A model generated the notes under the pieces. The model had not been told where the DNA came from and did no database searches. It saw only the letters and a program-made list of their open reading frames with translations. From NCBI GenBank assembly GCA_035255485.1, contig DATEZO010000216.1:1-18127 (forward strand): 18,127 nucleotides of DNA, written 5' to 3'. Shown here in pieces: positions 14,388-18,127 of this stretch. A program made the position numbers and the translations under genes. The stretch's first letter is position 1, and the number at the start of each line of letters is the position of its first letter. The stretch comes from DATEZO01 sp035255485. Its GTDB lineage: Bacteria; Pseudomonadota; Gammaproteobacteria; Burkholderiales; Burkholderiaceae_D.

Positions 14388-14612
14388 TCAGGCGATCGCT
14401 TCCCGATACAGGCGAACCGCCTGCTGCACGATCGCGCTCAATTGCGCGCCGCCCTGTTGATCGACGTATTGCAGTAGCGCCCGGCGCATGCGCGGATCCC
14501 AGAATTTTTTCAGATGTCCGGCAATATCGACGAGTGCCTGCTGTCGATCCGGCATGCTCTCGAAAAACGCGCCGATCTGGTTGGCCATCCGCACCAGGTG
14601 TTGCACATCCAT
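14388..14612 (-). CDS. fdsD: NAD-dependent formate dehydrogenase delta subunit
   Basis: This small protein of 74 residues has the family pattern MDVQHLVRMANQIGAFFES followed by FWDPRMRRALLQYVDQQGG. FdsD is the last gene of fdsGBACD operons; its exact role is unclear, though it associates with formation or stability of the active FdsGBA complex. AAGGAG six bases before the ATG at 14612 fixes the start; an in-frame TTG at 14630 would give a longer, less likely version. It begins 14 bp after the fdsC stop and so belongs to the same transcript. No intrinsic terminator was recognised in the following 250 bp. Confidence 0.9.
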   Translation of the reverse strand: MDVQHLVRMANQIGAFFESMPDRQQALVDIAGHLKKFWDPRMRRALLQYVDQQGGAQLSAIVQQAVRLYREAIA

Positions 14613-14626
14613 TGCATGCTCCTTTG

Positions 14627-15460
14627 TCAATTCGGTTCTTCCGCCAGCAGTCGGTGCGCATGCGTATACACCACATGGCTGTGCGCGCGCGCGAAGCCCA
14701 GCAGGGTCACGCCAGTCTGTCCGGCCAGCCGTATCGCCAGATTCGTCGGTGCGGAAATCGCCACCATGAATCCGATGCCGACAGTGGCCGCCTTTTGCAC
14801 CATTTCGACGCTCGCGCGGCTGGTGATCAGCAGCGCGCCGGACGAGAAATCCGTACGCGCGTGCGCCAGGGCACCGATCAGCTTGTCAAGCGCGTTGTGC
14901 CGGCCGACATCCTCTCGCACCAGGGCAATCGCGCCGTCCGCACGCATCCAGGCCGCCGCGTGAGTTGCGCCGCTGCGCTGCTGCAGATGTTGCCGGGTTT
15001 GCATTGCCATGATTCCGGCATGGATGGCGGCGGCAGAGAAGGTTGCCGTGCAGGCAACCGGCGGAGGTTGCCGGATCGCCTGCTGCAGGGTTTCGGTGCC
15101 GCACAGGCCGCAACCGGTGCGTCCGGTCAGGTTGCGGCGGTGCTCCTTCAAGGCCATGAAGCGCTGCGCGGCAATCTGCATCTGCACCCGGATGCCTTGC
15201 TCGACTATCGCCACGTCGCAGTCGAACAATTCGGACGGAGCGGCGAGGATGCCTTCGGAGAGGGAAAATCCAAGCGCGAAATCGTCCAGGTATTCGGGTG
15301 ACGCCAGCATCACTGCATGCGAAATGCCATTGTATTCGAGCGCGACCGGCGTTTCCACGGCAACCATGTCTTCACACCGTTTGCGTGTGTTGCCTTGCCA
15401 TTTTTCAACCGTCATCCTGGTCAATGCAGGATCGTCCGGCGCGGCGGATAGTGCGCTCAT
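14627..15460 (-). CDS. fdsC: Formate dehydrogenase accessory sulfurtransferase
   Basis: This is a member of the FdhD family (FdsC in soluble NAD-linked formate dehydrogenase operons). It transfers sulfur to, and inserts or protects, the molybdenum bis-guanine-dinucleotide cofactor of the catalytic subunit. The 277-residue protein has the conserved RTGCGLCGTETL motif with Cys117 and Cys120 as the sulfur-relay pair, an early ETPVALEYNG segment and a late REDVGRHNALDKLIG motif. The start at 15460 overlaps the fdsA stop in an ATGA arrangement, implying translational coupling. The frame is open further upstream inside fdsA, but that is shadow sequence. The stop is 14 bp before fdsD. Confidence 0.95.
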   Translation of the reverse strand: MSALSAAPDDPALTRMTVEKWQGNTRKRCEDMVAVETPVALEYNGISHAVMLASPEYLDDFALGFSLSEGILAAPSELFDCDVAIVEQGIRVQMQIAAQRFMALKEHRRNLTGRTGCGLCGTETLQQAIRQPPPVACTATFSAAAIHAGIMAMQTRQHLQQRSGATHAAAWMRADGAIALVREDVGRHNALDKLIGALAHARTDFSSGALLITSRASVEMVQKAATVGIGFMVAISAPTNLAIRLAGQTGVTLLGFARAHSHVVYTHAHRLLAEEPN

Positions 15461-18127
15461 CGTTTCTCCAACGGCATGCAGGTGCCGGTTGCGGCGGGCG
15501 GCGGCAGGTCCAATGGTTCCCCGCTGTGGTGCGGATGGCCTTGCTGCCATGCCGATGCTGATGCGACCGGCATCACCTGTACGGCCGTGACCTTGTATTC
15601 CGGGCAATTGGTGGCCCAGTCGGAATTGTCGGTGGTGAGTACGTTCGCACCCGATTCCGGGAAATGAAACGTGGTGTACACCACGCCCGGTTGCACACTA
15701 TCGGTCACGCTGGCGCGCATCACGGTGCGCCCGGAGCGCGATGCAATGCCGACCGGGTCGCCATGCCGGATGCCGCGCTCCTCGGCATCCTGCGGATGGA
15801 TGTCCAGTCGATCCTCGCTGTGCCACTGGAGGTTGTCGGTGCGGCGGGTCTGGGTGCCGACGTTGTATTGTGTCAGGATGCGGCCGGTGGTCAGGAGCAG
15901 CGGATACGTTTCAGTGGCTTTTTCATCGGTCGCGATGTATTGGGTGTTGATGAACCGGCCCTTGCCGCGAATGAAATGGCCGACGTGCATGATCGGCGTG
16001 CCTTCCGGCGCATCCTCGTTGCATGGCCACTGGATGCTGCCGAGGCGGTCGAGCTTGTCGTAACTGACGCCGCGAAAGGTCGGCGTCAATGCGGCAATCT
16101 CGGCCATGATCTGCGACGGATGGTCGTACCGCATCGGATAGCCCAGCGCATTGGCCAGCGCTATCGTGACTTCCCAGTCGGCCTTGCCGGCTTTGGCCGG
16201 CATCACCTTGCGCACGCGCGAGATGCGGCGCTCGGCATTGGTAAACGTACCGTCTTTTTCGAGGAAGGAGGAGCCGGGCAGGAATACGTGCGCATACTTC
16301 GCGGTTTCATTCAGAAACAGATCCTGCACCACGATGCATTCCATGGATGACAATGCCGCAGCCACATGCCGTGTATCCGGATCGGATTGGGCAATGTCCT
16401 CGCCCTGGCAATACAGGCCCTTGAAGCCGCCGTCGAGCGCCGCGTCGAACATGTTCGGAATGCGCAGGCCTGGCTCCGGATTCAATGTCACGCCCCAGGC
16501 CCGCTCAAAACTGCCGCGCACCGTGTCGTCGGCAATGTGGCGATAACCTGGCAGTTCGTGCGGAAACGAGCCCATGTCGCAGGAACCCTGCACGTTGTTT
16601 TGCCCGCGCAAGGGATTGACGCCGACACCTTCGCGCCCGATATTGGCGGTGGCCATGGCCAGGTTGGCGATGCCGATCACCGCCGTCGAGCCTTGCGCAT
16701 GTTCGGTCACGCCCAGGCCGTAATAAATCGCGCCGTTGCCGCCGCTGGCAAACAGCCGCGCGGCGCCGCGCATCGCTTCAGCCGGCACGCCGGTAATCGG
16801 CGCCATCGCTTCCGGCGAATTGTCCGGACGCGACACGAATGTCTTCCAGTCGGCAAACGATTGTTCTTCGCAGCGCTCGGCGATGAAGCGCTCGTCGCAC
16901 AGGCCCTCGGTGACGATCACATGCGCCAGCGCGGTGATCAGCGCGACATTGGTGCCGGGCCGCAGCTTCAGGTGGTAATCTGCCCGGATATGCGGCGACT
17001 TCACCAGCTCGGTGTTGCGCGGATCGATCACGATCAGTTTCGCGCCCTGGCGCAGGCGACGCTTCATCTGCGACGCGAACACCGGATGCGCGGCGCTCGG
17101 ATTGGCGCCGATGATCATGATGACATCGGCCTGCATCACCGAATCGAAGGTTTGCGTGCCGGCCGATTCGCCCAGCGTCTGCTTCAGGCCGTAGCCGGTG
17201 GGCGCGTGGCAGACGCGCGCGCAGGTGTCGACGTTGTTGTTGCCGAAGGCGGCGCGCACCAGCTTTTGCACCAGATAGGTTTCTTCATTGGTGCAGCGCG
17301 ACGAAGTGATGCCACCGATTGCATCCTGGCCGTATTTGGCCTGGATGCGGCGGAATTCGCCGGCAGCATGCTGGATCGCCTCCTGCCACGATACTTCGCG
17401 CCACGGGTCGGTGGTGCGCTCACGGATCATCGGCCTGATGATGCGATCCCGGTGCGTGGCATAGCCCCAGGCGAAGCGGCCCTTCACGCACGAATGGCCG
17501 TGGTTGGCCTGGCCGTTCTTGTACGGCACCATGCGCACGACTTCAGCCCCTTTCATCTCGGCCTTGAAGGCGCAGCCGACGCCGCAATAGGCGCAGGTCG
17601 TGATCGTGCCGTGCTCGGCCTGGCCCATCGCAATCACGGATTTTTCGATCAGCGACCCGGTCGGGCAGGTCTGCACGCAGGCACCGCAGGATACGCATTC
17701 CGATTCCATGAAGCGCTGGTCCTGGCTGGCTACCATGCGCGACGCAAAGCCGCGACCGGCGATCGTCAGCGCGAATGTGCCCTGGATATCCTCGCAGGCA
17801 CGCACGCAACGATTGCACACGATGCATTTGGCCGGATCGTAGATGAAATACGGATTCGATGCATCCTGCTCCATGGAAAGGTGGTTCGCACCGGCGTGGC
17901 CGTAGCGCACTTCGCGCAGGCCGACGGTGTCGGCCATGTCCTGCAATTCGCAGCCGCCTTTGGCCGGGCCGGCCAAGCCATCGGGCGGGTAATCGGAAAG
18001 GTACAGCTCCATCATGCCGCGCCGCAGCTCGGCCAGCTTCGGCGTCTGCGTCTGCACCTTCATGCCGGATTCGCAGGGCGTGGTGCAAGAGGCCGGATAA
18101 CCCTTGCGGCCGTCGATCTCGACCAGG
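15457..18127 (-). CDS. fdsA: NAD-dependent formate dehydrogenase alpha (catalytic) subunit, 5' end outside the window
   Basis: FdsA oxidises formate to CO2 at a molybdenum centre and passes electrons through iron-sulfur clusters to FdsB and NAD+. About 889 codons are visible; the frame runs to the window edge (LVEIDGRKGYPASCTTP), so the N-terminal [2Fe-2S] domain is cut. Numbered from the first internal Met (18063), two ferredoxin-type [4Fe-4S] motifs occur: Cys80/83/86/90 and Cys123/126/129/133. The molybdopterin-domain cluster is Cys157/160/164/192. The active site is RVCHAPTGYG with Cys285 (cysteine, not selenocysteine). Oddly, the family's SDHPLDCLTC...CELQ site reads SDYPPDGLAG...CELQ, so three of four ligands of the His-Cys3 cluster are missing. 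The Met at 18063 is not the true start. It is followed in operon order by fdsC and fdsD; fdsG and fdsB should lie beyond the right edge. Confidence 0.95.
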   Translation of the reverse strand, partial: LVEIDGRKGYPASCTTPCESGMKVQTQTPKLAELRRGMMELYLSDYPPDGLAGPAKGGCELQDMADTVGLREVRYGHAGANHLSMEQDASNPYFIYDPAKCIVCNRCVRACEDIQGTFALTIAGRGFASRMVASQDQRFMESECVSCGACVQTCPTGSLIEKSVIAMGQAEHGTITTCAYCGVGCAFKAEMKGAEVVRMVPYKNGQANHGHSCVKGRFAWGYATHRDRIIRPMIRERTTDPWREVSWQEAIQHAAGEFRRIQAKYGQDAIGGITSSRCTNEETYLVQKLVRAAFGNNNVDTCARVCHAPTGYGLKQTLGESAGTQTFDSVMQADVIMIIGANPSAAHPVFASQMKRRLRQGAKLIVIDPRNTELVKSPHIRADYHLKLRPGTNVALITALAHVIVTEGLCDERFIAERCEEQSFADWKTFVSRPDNSPEAMAPITGVPAEAMRGAARLFASGGNGAIYYGLGVTEHAQGSTAVIGIANLAMATANIGREGVGVNPLRGQNNVQGSCDMGSFPHELPGYRHIADDTVRGSFERAWGVTLNPEPGLRIPNMFDAALDGGFKGLYCQGEDIAQSDPDTRHVAAALSSMECIVVQDLFLNETAKYAHVFLPGSSFLEKDGTFTNAERRISRVRKVMPAKAGKADWEVTIALANALGYPMRYDHPSQIMAEIAALTPTFRGVSYDKLDRLGSIQWPCNEDAPEGTPIMHVGHFIRGKGRFINTQYIATDEKATETYPLLLTTGRILTQYNVGTQTRRTDNLQWHSEDRLDIHPQDAEERGIRHGDPVGIASRSGRTVMRASVTDSVQPGVVYTTFHFPESGANVLTTDNSDWATNCPEYKVTAVQVMPVASASAWQQGHPHHSGEPLDLPPPAATGTCMPLEKR

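Noticed and set aside
13054..14460. Long plus-strand frame of 468 codons
   Set aside because: It is antisense to hemE and part of fdsD, with no recognisable motif; a shadow of the real genes.
17199..17216. Selenocysteine at the formate dehydrogenase active site
   Set aside because: The active-site codon is TGC (Cys) in the VCHAPTG motif, not an in-frame TGA, so no selenocysteine insertion is needed.

Overview
The window reads as a chromosomal segment of a betaproteobacterium. The fdsA-fdsC-fdsD gene order, the hemE/priA pairing, the class II NrdJ with C-terminal extensions, and the moderately high GC coding all fit Burkholderiales, perhaps Oxalobacteraceae. The family placement is inference from gene content; no rRNA or other marker is present. 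Most genes are housekeeping or core-metabolism genes, and most lie on the minus strand.

Layout. 1-454 is gene-poor and may hold decayed DNA, including a possible IS3-type OrfA stub. At 455-2482 a small AhpD-like (carboxymuconolactone decarboxylase family) gene and a MocR-type regulator (GntR helix-turn-helix plus aminotransferase fold) are divergent and share a 105-bp gap with repeated operator-like half-sites. 2935-5775 is a 946-residue adenosylcobalamin-dependent ribonucleotide reductase (nrdJ) with a strong terminator after it. A DUF1857/AtaL-like gene follows on the plus strand (6382-6864).

6936-9634 is an envelope or general-stress style cluster. It has a YsnF/DUF2382 protein, a second DUF2382 gene broken by an apparent 2-bp deletion, and a divergent glycine-zipper protein whose N-terminal module resembles that of the first protein.

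10141-14130 carries priA (replication restart helicase) and hemE (uroporphyrinogen decarboxylase), separated by about 0.88 kb of unusual non-coding DNA. This gap contains eight DnaA-box-like 9-mers in two sets of four, about 434 bp apart, with an AT-rich tract between and after them. It looks like a replication-origin-type or DnaA-binding region and is the most notable feature of the window.

14388-18127 is the 3' end of an NAD-dependent, molybdenum-containing formate dehydrogenase operon: fdsA (cut at the window edge), fdsC/fdhD and fdsD, tightly packed. FdsA appears to have lost three of the four ligands of the N-terminal His-Cys3 iron-sulfur site while keeping its other clusters and the active-site cysteine.
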